From Variovorax paradoxus (GTDB lineage Bacteria; Pseudomonadota; Gammaproteobacteria; Burkholderiales; Burkholderiaceae_C), in assembly GCF_030811855.1 (NCBI RefSeq), contig NZ_JAUSRN010000016.1, forward strand, positions 62,001 through 126,000: DNA of 64,000 nucleotides, given 5' to 3'. Both the position numbers and the translations under genes were made by a program. Positions 1-9,100 of the stretch are shown here, one piece after another; position 1 is the stretch's first letter, and every line of letters starts with the position of its first letter. A model generated the notes under the pieces. That model was not told the DNA's origin. It ran no database searches and was given only the letters and a program-made list of their open reading frames with translations.

Positions 1-314
1 ACAATTTTTTTTGTGCCATACATTCGTGCAGACTCCACAACATTTGTATTGATTCTGATGTTGTCTAGATAGGCGATGCCTTTATTCGACAGATTGCCCA
101 TGATTCCCCACACGCGGGCCGCGAGATGAAAAACCAGCTTTGGCTTAGTCGCGTTGAACAGGCGTTCTGTGGCCGGTTGGTCGGTCAGATCGACCTCTTT
201 GCTTGTTACGGAGGTTACGTTTTTATAGCCTGCGGATGCCAGTTCATGCTGCAAGGCACGGCCGATAACGCCCCCGGCTCCTGTAATTAGGATCGAATCA
301 TTTGTGATGCTCAT
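1..314 (-). CDS. NAD-dependent epimerase/reductase, GDP-L-fucose synthase-like (C-terminus cut off)
   Basis: Only the first 104 residues are present because the gene runs off the left edge of the window. The ATG at 314 follows an AGGGAG ribosome-binding site. The N-terminus carries a Rossmann nucleotide motif (ITGAGGVIG, about residues 9-17). It is followed by a VFHLAARVWGI segment that matches the position and style of the VYLAAxxVGGI motif of GDP-L-fucose synthases (Fcl/WcaG). That enzyme converts GDP-4-keto-6-deoxy-D-mannose, the product of the gmd gene at 13323-14360, into GDP-L-fucose. The reading frame is A+T-richer than most of the window. The family of short-chain epimerases is clear; the exact substrate is inferred from the motif and context. 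Confidence 0.7.
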   Translation of the reverse strand, partial: MSITNDSILITGAGGVIGRALQHELASAGYKNVTSVTSKEVDLTDQPATERLFNATKPKLVFHLAARVWGIMGNLSNKGIAYLDNIRINTNVVESARMYGTKKI

Positions 315-585
315 TTTTACTCCCTGGCTATGGATGTTGATCCGCGAGCATAACTGCTCTGAAAAAGAGGTCCGCGCAGCTGAAAAGCGGTGAAGGAATT
401 CTAATCGACCGGTTAAATGAATGCTTAAGTATTAAAATGTCTTCCATTGTCATTAATTTGGCCAAGGTGGTCTCCATGTGCGCCACTCCGGCATCGGTGA
501 GGTTGAGGGTTCCAATGCCCAGCAAATCCCACGCCACAAATCAATTTCAGCTTAGATCGCCCTTGCCGCGTGGCAGGCTGACTCG
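315..585. other. A+T-rich intergenic region, no gene seen
   Basis: This stretch lies between the start of the partial epimerase (reading left) and the end of dadA (reading left). It must hold the promoter of the partial gene, but no convincing -35/-10 pair stands out. Open frames crossing it have no ribosome-binding site and overlap dadA on the other strand. Confidence 0.4.
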
Positions 586-1917
586 TCAAGGTTTCAATAA
601 GGATGAACTCGGTGGGAAGATGGGTTTCATCTGCGTGAGCTCCGCGGACGCAACGCCCGTAAACGCGAAATCCACCTCCGGCGCAAGCCCGCTCACAATG
701 CGCGCAATCGACTTGCCCGAGCCGCAAGCGTGCGTCCAGCCCAGCGTGCCGTGGCCGGTGTTCAGATATAGGTTCGGCAGCTTCGTCTTGCCGATCAGCG
801 GCACGTTACTCGGCGTCGCAGGACGCAGCCCGGTCCAGAACTGCGCCTGCGCGGTGTCGCCGGCGCCCGGGAAGAGCTCTTCGACGCGCCGCAAGATGGC
901 CTCGCAACGCAGGCGGTTCAGATCGCGGTCGTAGCCGTTGAGTTCGGCCGTGCCGGCGATGCGCAGGCGGTCGCCTGAGGCGGACGTGTAGCGCGAGAAC
1001 ACCAGCTTGTATTCGTCGTCGGTCAGCGAGACCTGATGCGCCTTCGAGGCGTCCTGGACCGGCAAGGTCACCGAATAGCCCTTGGCCGGATAGATCGGCA
1101 GCCGGATGCCCAACGGCGCGGCAACGATCGGGCTCAGCGAGCCCATCGCCAGCACGAAGGCGTCGCCCCGGATGCGCTGGAAGCGGCCTTCGTCGTCGGT
1201 CGCTTCGACGTGATCGATGCTGCCGCCCGCTTCGCGCAGCGCAGTGATCGTGTGGCTCATGAGGAACTTCACACCGGCCGCCCTCGCCAGCGCGACCAGC
1301 TCGCGCGCAAAGCGGTTGGCGTCGCCCGATTCGTCCTCGGCCGTGTAGGTGGCGCCGGCCAGCTTCGGACGGATGTGGGCCAGGGCCGGTTCGATCTTCA
1401 CCGCCTCGTCGGCCGAGATCACCTGGCGCTCGCAGCCCAGGGCGCGCATCTGCTCGGCCGGCGCGAGGGCACCGTCGAACTCCTTCTGCGTCGTGTAGAA
1501 GTGCAGGATGCCCTGAGTGCGCTGGTCGTATTGGAGGCCGGTGTCGGCGCGCAGCTGCTGCAGCGTGTCGCGGCTGTAGGTGCCCAGGCGCACGATCTGC
1601 TCGATGTTGTGGCGCGTGCGCGCCGGGGTGCATTCACGCAAGAACTGCAGGCCCCAGAGCCACTGGCGCATGTCCGCGCGGATGCGAAAGAGCAGCGGCG
1701 CATCTTCCTTGCCCAGCCACTGCAGCACCTTGAGCGGTGCGCTCGGGTTGGCCCAGGGTTCGGCATGGCTCACCGAGATCTGCCCGCCATTGGCAAAGCT
1801 GGTTTCGGCCGCCGGCGTGGCCTGCCGGTCGATCACGGTCACGTCGTGGCCGAGTTGCTGGAGGTAGTAGGCCGAGGTCACGCCGAGCAAGCCGGCGCCA
1901 AGAACGATCACGCGCAT
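586..1917 (-). CDS. dadA: D-amino acid dehydrogenase, FAD-dependent (DadA)
   Basis: This 443-residue flavoenzyme, close to the 432 residues of E. coli DadA, oxidatively deaminates D-amino acids (typically D-alanine) to 2-oxo acids and ammonium. It works at the inner membrane and passes electrons to the respiratory chain. Residues 3-30 form the FAD Rossmann motif (GAGLLG at 7-12, ending in a VTVID strand). A second FAD-contacting segment lies near the C-terminus (LNTGHGTLGWTHACGSGK). The start at 1917 was chosen over an ATG at 1941 because an AAAGG site sits eight bases before it and because the Rossmann fold begins there. The gene is preceded by a tandem glycine-aptamer-like leader (2016-2256), so glycine probably controls it. 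A glycine/D-amino-acid oxidase relative with other specificity is possible. Confidence 0.9.
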   Translation of the reverse strand: MRVIVLGAGLLGVTSAYYLQQLGHDVTVIDRQATPAAETSFANGGQISVSHAEPWANPSAPLKVLQWLGKEDAPLLFRIRADMRQWLWGLQFLRECTPARTRHNIEQIVRLGTYSRDTLQQLRADTGLQYDQRTQGILHFYTTQKEFDGALAPAEQMRALGCERQVISADEAVKIEPALAHIRPKLAGATYTAEDESGDANRFARELVALARAAGVKFLMSHTITALREAGGSIDHVEATDDEGRFQRIRGDAFVLAMGSLSPIVAAPLGIRLPIYPAKGYSVTLPVQDASKAHQVSLTDDEYKLVFSRYTSASGDRLRIAGTAELNGYDRDLNRLRCEAILRRVEELFPGAGDTAQAQFWTGLRPATPSNVPLIGKTKLPNLYLNTGHGTLGWTHACGSGKSIARIVSGLAPEVDFAFTGVASAELTQMKPIFPPSSSLLKP

Positions 1918-2015
1918 TTCAAGTACCTTTGAGTGAGGCACCTGAACGACGGACTGGGTGTGCTACCGATTCAATAGCAAGCAACCGGACGACCGACGTC
2001 CAAGTTGCCGCTCCC

Positions 2016-2256
2016 CCTGTCCTCGGTACCTGAGAGATTCACCCGCTGCGCCCGCAGCGGGTTTGCTCCTTCGGTGCATCACGCTCACATTCCAGTGGGT
2101 GATGGCTCTCCAGACGGCGTGTCAGTTGATGCAGTACAGGCCCCTGTCGAAACTCTTTGAAAGAAGAACTTCAAGAATTCGTCGGACCGACCTGAGCGTT
2201 TATGGGAGTTTGCGCCTTCGGTGGAGTAGTAAAAAGTTCTACTCGCTCTCCTGCAG
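2016..2256 (-). promoter_or_regulatory. Tandem glycine riboswitch in the dadA leader
   Basis: Read on the minus strand, two copies of the glycine-aptamer core occur in order. The first (about 2256-2180) has GGAGAG, then a hairpin, CACCGAAGGCGCAAAC, and CGCTCAGGT. Its closing GACAGGGG comes only at about 2130, after an extra hairpin. The second (about 2115-2016) has CTGGAGAGCC, a hairpin, CACCGAAGGAGCAAAC, a CCGCTGC/GCAGCGG hairpin, CTCTCAGGTACC and GAGGACAGG. These are the known conserved elements of glycine riboswitches. The leader ends about 100 bases before the dadA start. I saw no clear intrinsic terminator in that gap, so control may act on translation or by an unrecognised structure. 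Confidence 0.85.
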
Positions 2257-2376
2257 TAAGAGCATTGTAGGTGCATGTGCCGACCTGCTCGCCCTTAATC
2301 TTGACAATTCGGACCAATGGGATAATCCCCGGCAGACTCGCCAAAGGGCGATTGTTCGACAACTTCGGGGGACTCA

Positions 2377-3459
2377 ATGATTCTGGTAACCGGCGGCGCC
2401 GGCTTCATCGGCGCCAATTTCGTACTTGACTGGCTTGCGCAGAGCGACGAGCCGGTCGTGAATCTCGACAAACTCACCTACGCCGGCAACCTCGAGACGC
2501 TCGCCTCGCTCAAAGGCAACACGAACCACATCTTCGTGCAGGGCGACATAGGCGACAGCGCACTAGTCGATCGGCTTCTGGCTGAACACAAACCGCGCGC
2601 GATCGTGAACTTTGCCGCGGAATCGCACGTCGATCGTTCCATCCACGGCCCCGAAGATTTTGTGCAGACCAACGTGCTCGGCACCTTCCGCCTGCTCGAG
2701 TCGGTGCGCGGCTACTGGAGCGCATTGCCAGCAGACCAGAAGGCTGCATTCCGCTTCCTGCATGTGTCGACCGACGAGGTCTACGGTTCGCTCTCCAAGA
2801 CCGACCCGGCGTTCACTGAAGAGAACAAGTACGAGCCCAACAGCCCCTACTCGGCCAGCAAGGCCGCCAGCGACCACCTTGTGCGTGCATGGCACCACAC
2901 CTATGGCCTGCCGGTGGTCACCACCAACTGCTCCAATAACTACGGCCCGTTCCACTTCCCCGAGAAGCTCATACCGCTGATGATCGTCAACGCACTGGCC
3001 GGCAAGCCGCTGCCCGTGTATGGCGACGGGATGCAGGTGCGCGACTGGCTCTACGTGATGGACCACTGCAGCGCCATCCGCCGCGTGCTCGAAGCCGGCA
3101 AGCTCGGCGAGACCTACAACGTCGGCGGCTGGAACGAGAAGCCCAACATCGAGATCGTCAACACCGTGTGCGCCTTGCTCGACGAACTGAGCCCCAAGGC
3201 CGACGGCAAGCCCTACAAGGAGCAGATCAGCTACGTGACCGATCGCCCGGGCCACGACCGCCGCTACGCCATCGACGCGCGCAAGCTCGAACGCGAACTC
3301 GGCTGGAAGCCTGCAGAGACCTTCGACAGCGGCATCCGCAAGACAGTCGAGTGGTACCTTGCCAACGGCGAATGGGTGCGCAACGTGCAAAGCGGTGCGT
3401 ACCGCGAATGGGTCGAGAAGCAATACGATGCCGCGCCCGCGGCCAAGGCCACGGCATGA
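2377..3459 (+). CDS. rfbB: dTDP-glucose 4,6-dehydratase (RmlB/RfbB)
   Basis: This 360-residue cytoplasmic SDR-type dehydratase converts dTDP-D-glucose to dTDP-4-keto-6-deoxy-D-glucose, the second step to dTDP-L-rhamnose. Residues 5-12 (TGGAGFIG) bind NAD. The catalytic set is visible as STDEVYG (T132, D133, E134) and YSASK (Y158, K162). The start follows a GGGGG stretch. It is the first gene of a compact operon rfbB-rfbD-rfbA-rfbC: its stop overlaps the rfbD start by four bases. The upstream gap is shared with the oppositely oriented riboswitch leader of dadA. Confidence 0.97.
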   Translation: MILVTGGAGFIGANFVLDWLAQSDEPVVNLDKLTYAGNLETLASLKGNTNHIFVQGDIGDSALVDRLLAEHKPRAIVNFAAESHVDRSIHGPEDFVQTNVLGTFRLLESVRGYWSALPADQKAAFRFLHVSTDEVYGSLSKTDPAFTEENKYEPNSPYSASKAASDHLVRAWHHTYGLPVVTTNCSNNYGPFHFPEKLIPLMIVNALAGKPLPVYGDGMQVRDWLYVMDHCSAIRRVLEAGKLGETYNVGGWNEKPNIEIVNTVCALLDELSPKADGKPYKEQISYVTDRPGHDRRYAIDARKLERELGWKPAETFDSGIRKTVEWYLANGEWVRNVQSGAYREWVEKQYDAAPAAKATA

Positions 3460-4346
3460 AGTTGCTGCTGCTGGGCAAGGGCGGACAGGTCGGTTGGGAG
3501 TTGCAGCGCAGCCTCGCGCCGCTGGGCGAGCTGGTCGCGCTCGATTTCGACAGCACCGACTTTCACGCCGACTTCAGCCGCCCGGAGCAATTGGCCGAGA
3601 CCGTGCTGAAGGTGCGTCCCGACGTCATCGTCAACGCCGCGGCGCACACCGCTGTCGACAAGGCCGAGAGCGAGGCCGACTTTGCGCGCAAGCTCAACGC
3701 CACCTCGCCCGGCGTGGTGGCCGAAGCCGCGCAGCAGATCGGCGCGCTCATGGTCCACTACTCCACTGACTACGTGTTCGACGGCAGCGGCAGCAAGCCC
3801 TGGAAAGAAGACGACGCCACCGGCCCCCTCAGCGTGTACGGTCGCACCAAGCTCGAAGGCGAGCAGCTGGTGGCCGAACGCTGCGCCAAACACCTGATCT
3901 TTCGCACCAGCTGGGTGTATGCCGCGCGCGGCGGCAACTTTGCCAAGACCATGCTGCGCATCGCCAAGGAGCGAGACCGCCTGACCGTCATCGACGACCA
4001 GTTCGGCGCGCCCACCGGGGCCGAACTGCTGGCCGACGTCACCGCACACGCCATCCGCGCCACGCTGCAAGACCCGGCCAAGGCCGGGCTCTATCACGCA
4101 GTGGCTGGCGGCGAAACCACCTGGTGCGGCTATGCACGCTTCGTGCTCGAGCAGGCCCGGCAGGCTGGCGCAGAACTCAAGGCCGGCCCCGCTGAAGTCG
4201 ATGCCGTTCCCACCACCGCGTTTCCCACCCCCGCCACCCGCCCCGCCAACTCGCGCCTCGACACCCGCAAGCTGCAGTCCACCTTCGGCTTGGTGCTGCC
4301 TCCGTGGCAGCAGGGCGTGGCCCGCATGCTGCGCGAAACCCTTTAA
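3456..4346 (+). CDS. rfbD: dTDP-4-dehydrorhamnose reductase (RmlD/RfbD)
   Basis: This 296-residue SDR-type reductase catalyses the last step of dTDP-L-rhamnose synthesis, the reduction of the 4-keto group. The N-terminus has the nucleotide loop GKGGQVGW. The segments VNAAAHTAVDKAE, STDYVFDG and YGRTKLEGE (Y128, K132) are family hallmarks. The ATG at 3456 overlaps the rfbB stop (ATGA), implying translational coupling. A longer open frame beginning at 3168 is only an upstream extension in another frame of rfbB and is not supported. Confidence 0.96.
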   Translation: MKLLLLGKGGQVGWELQRSLAPLGELVALDFDSTDFHADFSRPEQLAETVLKVRPDVIVNAAAHTAVDKAESEADFARKLNATSPGVVAEAAQQIGALMVHYSTDYVFDGSGSKPWKEDDATGPLSVYGRTKLEGEQLVAERCAKHLIFRTSWVYAARGGNFAKTMLRIAKERDRLTVIDDQFGAPTGAELLADVTAHAIRATLQDPAKAGLYHAVAGGETTWCGYARFVLEQARQAGAELKAGPAEVDAVPTTAFPTPATRPANSRLDTRKLQSTFGLVLPPWQQGVARMLRETL

Positions 4347-4394
4347 ACACGCCGAGCGCGGCAAAGCAAAGAAAGCAAGGAGAGAAATAAAACA

Positions 4395-5297
4395 ATGACC
4401 ACCAAGACCACGACGAAACGCAAAGGCATCATCCTTGCTGGCGGCTCGGGCACGCGCCTGCACCCCGCAACGCTCGCGCTCAGCAAGCAGTTGCTGCCGG
4501 TGTACGACAAGCCGATGATCTACTACCCGCTGAGCACGCTGATGCTCGGCGGCATTCGCGACATCCTCATCATCAGCACGCCGCAGGACACGCCGCGCTT
4601 TCAGCAACTGCTGGGCGATGGCAGCCAGTGGGGCATTAATCTGCAATATGCGGTGCAGCCGAGCCCCGATGGCCTGGCACAGGCGTTCATCATCGGCGAC
4701 AAATTCGTAGGAAATTCGCCGAGCGCGCTGGTGCTGGGCGACAACATCTTCTACGGCCACGACTTCGCGCATCTGCTTGCCGATGCTGATTCGAAGTCTT
4801 CGGGTGCCACGGTGTTTGCCTACCACGTGCACGATCCTGAGCGCTACGGCGTGGTGGCCTTCGATGCCGAGGGCAAGGCCAGCAGCATCGAGGAAAAGCC
4901 GGCCCAGCCCAAAAGCAGCTATGCGGTCACCGGCCTCTACTTTTACGACAACCAGGTGGTCGACATTGCCAAGGCCGTGAAGCCCAGTGCGCGTGGCGAG
5001 TTGGAGATCACGGCCGTCAATCAGGCCTACCTGGATCTCAAGCAGCTGAACGTGCAGATCATGCAACGCGGCTATGCGTGGCTCGATACCGGCACGCACG
5101 AGAGCCTGCTGGAAGCGGGGCAGTTCATCGCAACGCTGGAGCACCGGCAGGGCCTGAAGATCGCCTGTCCGGAAGAAATCGCGTGGCGCCATGGCTTCAT
5201 CGATCGCGAACAGTTGGCAAGGCTTGCGGCTCCGCTGCAGAAGAATGGCTACGGCAAGTACCTGAACCATTTGCTGGCCGAGGAGGTGCGCTCGTGA
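4395..5297 (+). CDS. rfbA: Glucose-1-phosphate thymidylyltransferase (RmlA/RfbA)
   Basis: This 300-residue nucleotidyltransferase joins dTTP and glucose-1-phosphate to give dTDP-glucose, the first and feedback-controlled step of the rhamnose pathway. The nucleotide-binding signature GGSGTRL lies at about residues 16-22, followed by KQLLPVYDKPMIYYPLS. Later motifs include LVLGDNIFYG (metal-binding Asp), EEKP and WLDTGTHESL. A purine-rich stretch (AAGCAAGGAGAGA) precedes the start. The gene is 48 bases after rfbD and overlaps the start of rfbC. Confidence 0.97.
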   Translation: MTTKTTTKRKGIILAGGSGTRLHPATLALSKQLLPVYDKPMIYYPLSTLMLGGIRDILIISTPQDTPRFQQLLGDGSQWGINLQYAVQPSPDGLAQAFIIGDKFVGNSPSALVLGDNIFYGHDFAHLLADADSKSSGATVFAYHVHDPERYGVVAFDAEGKASSIEEKPAQPKSSYAVTGLYFYDNQVVDIAKAVKPSARGELEITAVNQAYLDLKQLNVQIMQRGYAWLDTGTHESLLEAGQFIATLEHRQGLKIACPEEIAWRHGFIDREQLARLAAPLQKNGYGKYLNHLLAEEVRS

Positions 5298-5842
5298 AGG
5301 TAACGCCCACCGCAATCCCCGAGGTGCTGATCATCGAACCGAAGGTCTTCGGAGATGCGCGCGGGTTTTTCTACGAGAGTTTCAACGGCAAGGCGTTCGA
5401 CGAAGCCGTCGGGCGGCATGTCGAGTTTGTTCAGGACAACCATTCACGATCGGTGAAGGGGGTGCTTCGGGGGTTGCACTATCAAGTGCAGCAGCCGCAG
5501 GGCAAGCTCGTGCGCGTGGTGCGCGGTGCTGTGTTCGACGTAGCCGTGGACATCCGCAAGTCATCGCCGAGCTTTGGTAAATGGGTAGGTGTGGAGCTCA
5601 GCGAGGACAACCACAGGCAGTTGTGGGTTCCGCCCGGTTTTGCGCACGGCTTTCTTGTGCTGAGCGAGACGGCGGAGTTTCTGTACAAAACGACGGACTA
5701 CTACGCGCCGGCTCATGAGCGCTCAATCAAGTGGGACGACGTCGATTTGGCAATCGAATGGCCGGCAATAGGCATGGATTCGCAGCTGTCCGCCAAAGAC
5801 CGGGCAGGTGCATGTTTTAGTCAGGCCGAAGTCTTTAGCTAA
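5294..5842 (+). CDS. rfbC: dTDP-4-dehydrorhamnose 3,5-epimerase (RmlC/RfbC)
   Basis: This 182-residue cupin epimerase inverts C3 and C5 of dTDP-4-keto-6-deoxyglucose, completing the rhamnose set. The start is a GTG at 5294 overlapping the rfbA stop codon. It is preferred over the longer open frame from 5078 because it gives the normal family length and has GAGGAGG just upstream. The RGLHYQ motif contains the catalytic His (H62), with VFDVAVDIR and VPPGFAHGFLVLSE downstream. It is the last gene of the operon, before an A+T-richer region. Confidence 0.95.
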   Translation: MKVTPTAIPEVLIIEPKVFGDARGFFYESFNGKAFDEAVGRHVEFVQDNHSRSVKGVLRGLHYQVQQPQGKLVRVVRGAVFDVAVDIRKSSPSFGKWVGVELSEDNHRQLWVPPGFAHGFLVLSETAEFLYKTTDYYAPAHERSIKWDDVDLAIEWPAIGMDSQLSAKDRAGACFSQAEVFS

Positions 5843-6114
5843 TTAAATCTGTCACGGCGGTTTCGCCAGCGAGCAACATTCGCGACGTCTTCAAACTTGC
5901 CCCCTGGGATTGGCCAGCAATCGTCGAAGCTTGGATGGATCTTCGCAGGGGCAATTTCGTTCGCCCCTGACTAAGACTGAATTTACGCGGAGTCTCTTCG
6001 GCTTCGTACGGCACGCTACTCGAAGAAACAAGATACTGCAGGCAGCATCCATAGTCTGCCGCACCGTCTTTGTATCTCAGTGTTCGTCTACAAACAAGTG
6101 CAGATTAAACCCAC
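5843..6114. other. Intergenic region entering the A+T-rich patch
   Basis: No gene or clear terminator is visible. Base composition drops here relative to the rhamnose operon. The following giant gene has no good Shine-Dalgarno sequence; its start is chosen from the N-terminal match to FkbM-type proteins. Confidence 0.4.
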
Positions 6115-9100
6115 ATGCCATTCATCTCTCACGCTCAAAATTTCGAAGATGTAATGCTCTGGCGAGCCCTCGGCGGCGTCCAGAACGGTTTCTTTATCGA
6201 TGTAGGGGCGTGGTCCCCCGATCTTCACTCCGTCACAAAGTCGTTCAGCGAGCGTGGCTGGCGCGGGATCAACATTGAACCCAATCCGTTCTATTTCGCC
6301 CAGATAACCGAAAAGAGGCCGCTTGAAACGAATCTTCGTGTTGCCGTAGGAAATCGGGTCGGCCAAATTTCAATGAATTTCATCGAAGATACGGGTCTAT
6401 CGACGGCGGATCAGGGTATTGCTCGGGCGCATACAAATGCCGGATGGAGCGCTCGACAAGAGGAAGTCGAGATCACGACCCTTTCCGAGATCTGGAAGAA
6501 GAATGTTCCAGTAGGCACTGCGGTTCACTTTCTAAAAATTGATGTAGAAGGCCTTGAGCGTGCCGTAATCGAGGGAAACAACTGGAAGGTGAATCGGCCG
6601 TGGGTGGTGGTCATAGAGTCGACGCTTCCTCTATCTCAAATTGAAAGCCATCAGCAATGGGAGTCGCTGCTAACAGAAGCGGAGTATGTTCACTGCTATT
6701 CTGATGGGCTCAATCGGTTCTATATTGCGGCGGAGCACAGCGAACTTGTTGACAAGTTCCGGTTTCCTCCAAACGTCTTTGATGGTTTTACCCTCGCGGA
6801 AGTTAAAAGAGAAAAAGAGCGCGTACAGAACTGCGAGGCTGATTTAGACCTCACCGCAGGCAAATTGCGCCTCGCCGCAGACAAGCTGAGAATTGCGGAG
6901 GCCCGGCTAGTAAGTGCGCAGGCTATTGCAACGATCGCGGAAAATCGACGTGCCGAGGCCGAGAAGCACGAAGAAGAAATTCAAAAGACTGCGAAATCGC
7001 AGTTGATTGCATTAAGGTCGGAGTTGCATTCCGTGAACGAGTCGAAGAACGCGCAAGTCGCTGCCGCCAATGGCCAGGCGGCTCTCGCCGAGCACCGCTA
7101 CATTGCAATACAGAACTCCACAATGTGGCGATCAACGGCACCGGTCAGAAAATTGACCGGAATGCTCACCGGAACAGCCCGAGCTCGGGTGAGACGTGCT
7201 GCTAAAGCGGTGTGGTGGCTTCTAACGCCCGCGCTAATTCCTCAGCGCTTGAAGTTTATTCGCGACAGAAAAACGATCCTGGTAGAGCAGGGTGCTACGC
7301 AGCAGCCAGAGGGAACTTCGCAGGCATACGCTACGTCACCGACGAGTGAATATGCAAGATGGATACTCGAAGTCGAACGATGGTCTAATGCACGCCCTTT
7401 GCCCTCAGAAAGTTTTCCGATAGTAACTTTCGTGGTGACCGGAATTACACCTGTCGAAAGTCTGCTACGAACAGTGGGGTCTATTCAAGCGCAGGTTCAT
7501 CAAGGATGGGAAGTCGTCCTATGCGGAGCGTTTCTAACAGAGGAGCCCAATTCGGCGGCGCATCAACTTGTTAGCTGTGATTCTCGGATTCGCCTAGCGA
7601 CTACGGAGAGCGATGACAAGGCTTCGAGCTTGTCGGCCGGGCTTATGCTAGCCCGGGGCAAATTCATTGCCATCTTGGACTGCGGCGATATCCTCGCGCC
7701 AGCAGCGTTGAATGAATTTTCAGTAGAACTGAACCGCTTCCCCGATGCAGAGATCTTCTACAGCGATGAGGATCAGCAATCCAGCATGCAGTCTCGGGAG
7801 AGACCGCTTTTCAAGCCCGAATGGTCGCCGGAGCTGCTTTATTCCTTCAATTATTTCGGGCGACTAGTTTTTTTGCAACGCGCACTGATTGAAAAGGTTG
7901 GTGGTATAGATACAACTTCCGGAAGCGCGGTGGAATGGGACCTGAATTTGCGCACCAGCGATCTTGCTCAAAACATCAGGCGAATTCCGAAGGTACTTTG
8001 TCACATTAAAGCGGGCGGAGACAGGGGACGCGGACTGTCGATCGAAGACGCTGCGGAAAATCGTAAAGCGATAGAGAAATTCTGGGCTGCCAAAGGAGTT
8101 TCGATTGCCGCACGAACCCAAGAAAATGGGACGCAACACATCCAGTGGCTGCCGAGTAAATTTCCCAAGGTCTCCATCATTATCCCCACAAAAGATAAAT
8201 CCCATCTTTTGCGAATGTGCATGAATGGACTCTTGTTTGGGACTGACTACCCCAATAAGGAAATCGTGATCGTGGATACCGGCTCGAAAGAGCCGGAGAC
8301 TTTCTCCTACTACCAAGAGCTTGCTGCACACTCCGACGTAAAAATTGTTAATTTCGAAAGAATTTTCAATTACTCCGCAGCCTGCAATTATGGCGCATCT
8401 TGTGCCGAGGGGGAGATGTTGCTGTTTTTGAATAATGACATAGAATGCATCTCGCCGGCATGGTTGAAAGAGATGGTGGGATTTGCCGTGCGACCTGGGG
8501 TTGGTGTCGTCGGGACAAAATTGATTTATCCCTCACTCGAATTGCAGCACGGCGGCGTTGGAATCGGTCCTCATCTGTGTGCATTGATGTACCGAAGCGG
8601 CGGCGGGCAGTCTTGGGATATTTATGGGACTCCCGACCATCCAAGGAACTGGCTTGCCATTATGGGTGCGTGCCAGCTAGTTCGACGCGATGTTTTCGAA
8701 CTTATCGGAAAGTTTGACGAATCCTACCTAATTGCGATGAGCGACGTTGCGTTATGTCTACGAGCATGGCAAGCGGGGTACCGGACCGCATATGCGCCTT
8801 CTGCTTGCCTCGTTCATCATGAAGGTGCAACCCGCGGAAATAGTAATCCAGTGAAGGATGTGCGCCGAATTGCGGACGATATCCGAGCGATTGGAATTGA
8901 TGAAGATCCTTACCTTCATCCTGAATTAAGCGGAAGTCACCCCATCCCCAAACTTAAGCTGGCCGGTGAATCGAATCCGCGGCAAGTTCTGGAGGATCAG
9001 GTGCGGGATTGCGGCTCCATTTTGGCATTCAATCCTAAACTTAATCTCACTAACGAGGGAGCTTGCATCCAAGTTGCGGGGCTACCCCGTTCGGCAGTGC

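Noticed and set aside
2085..2380. Short open frames between dadA and rfbB as small genes
   Set aside because: They lie entirely in or across the riboswitch region, which explains the conservation-like structure, and none has a ribosome-binding site.
3264..5315. Open frame of 683 codons on the minus strand
   Set aside because: It lies opposite rfbD and rfbA, which have complete catalytic motifs. Long antisense frames are expected in high-G+C DNA, and its composition is low-complexity Ala/Gly/Arg/His.
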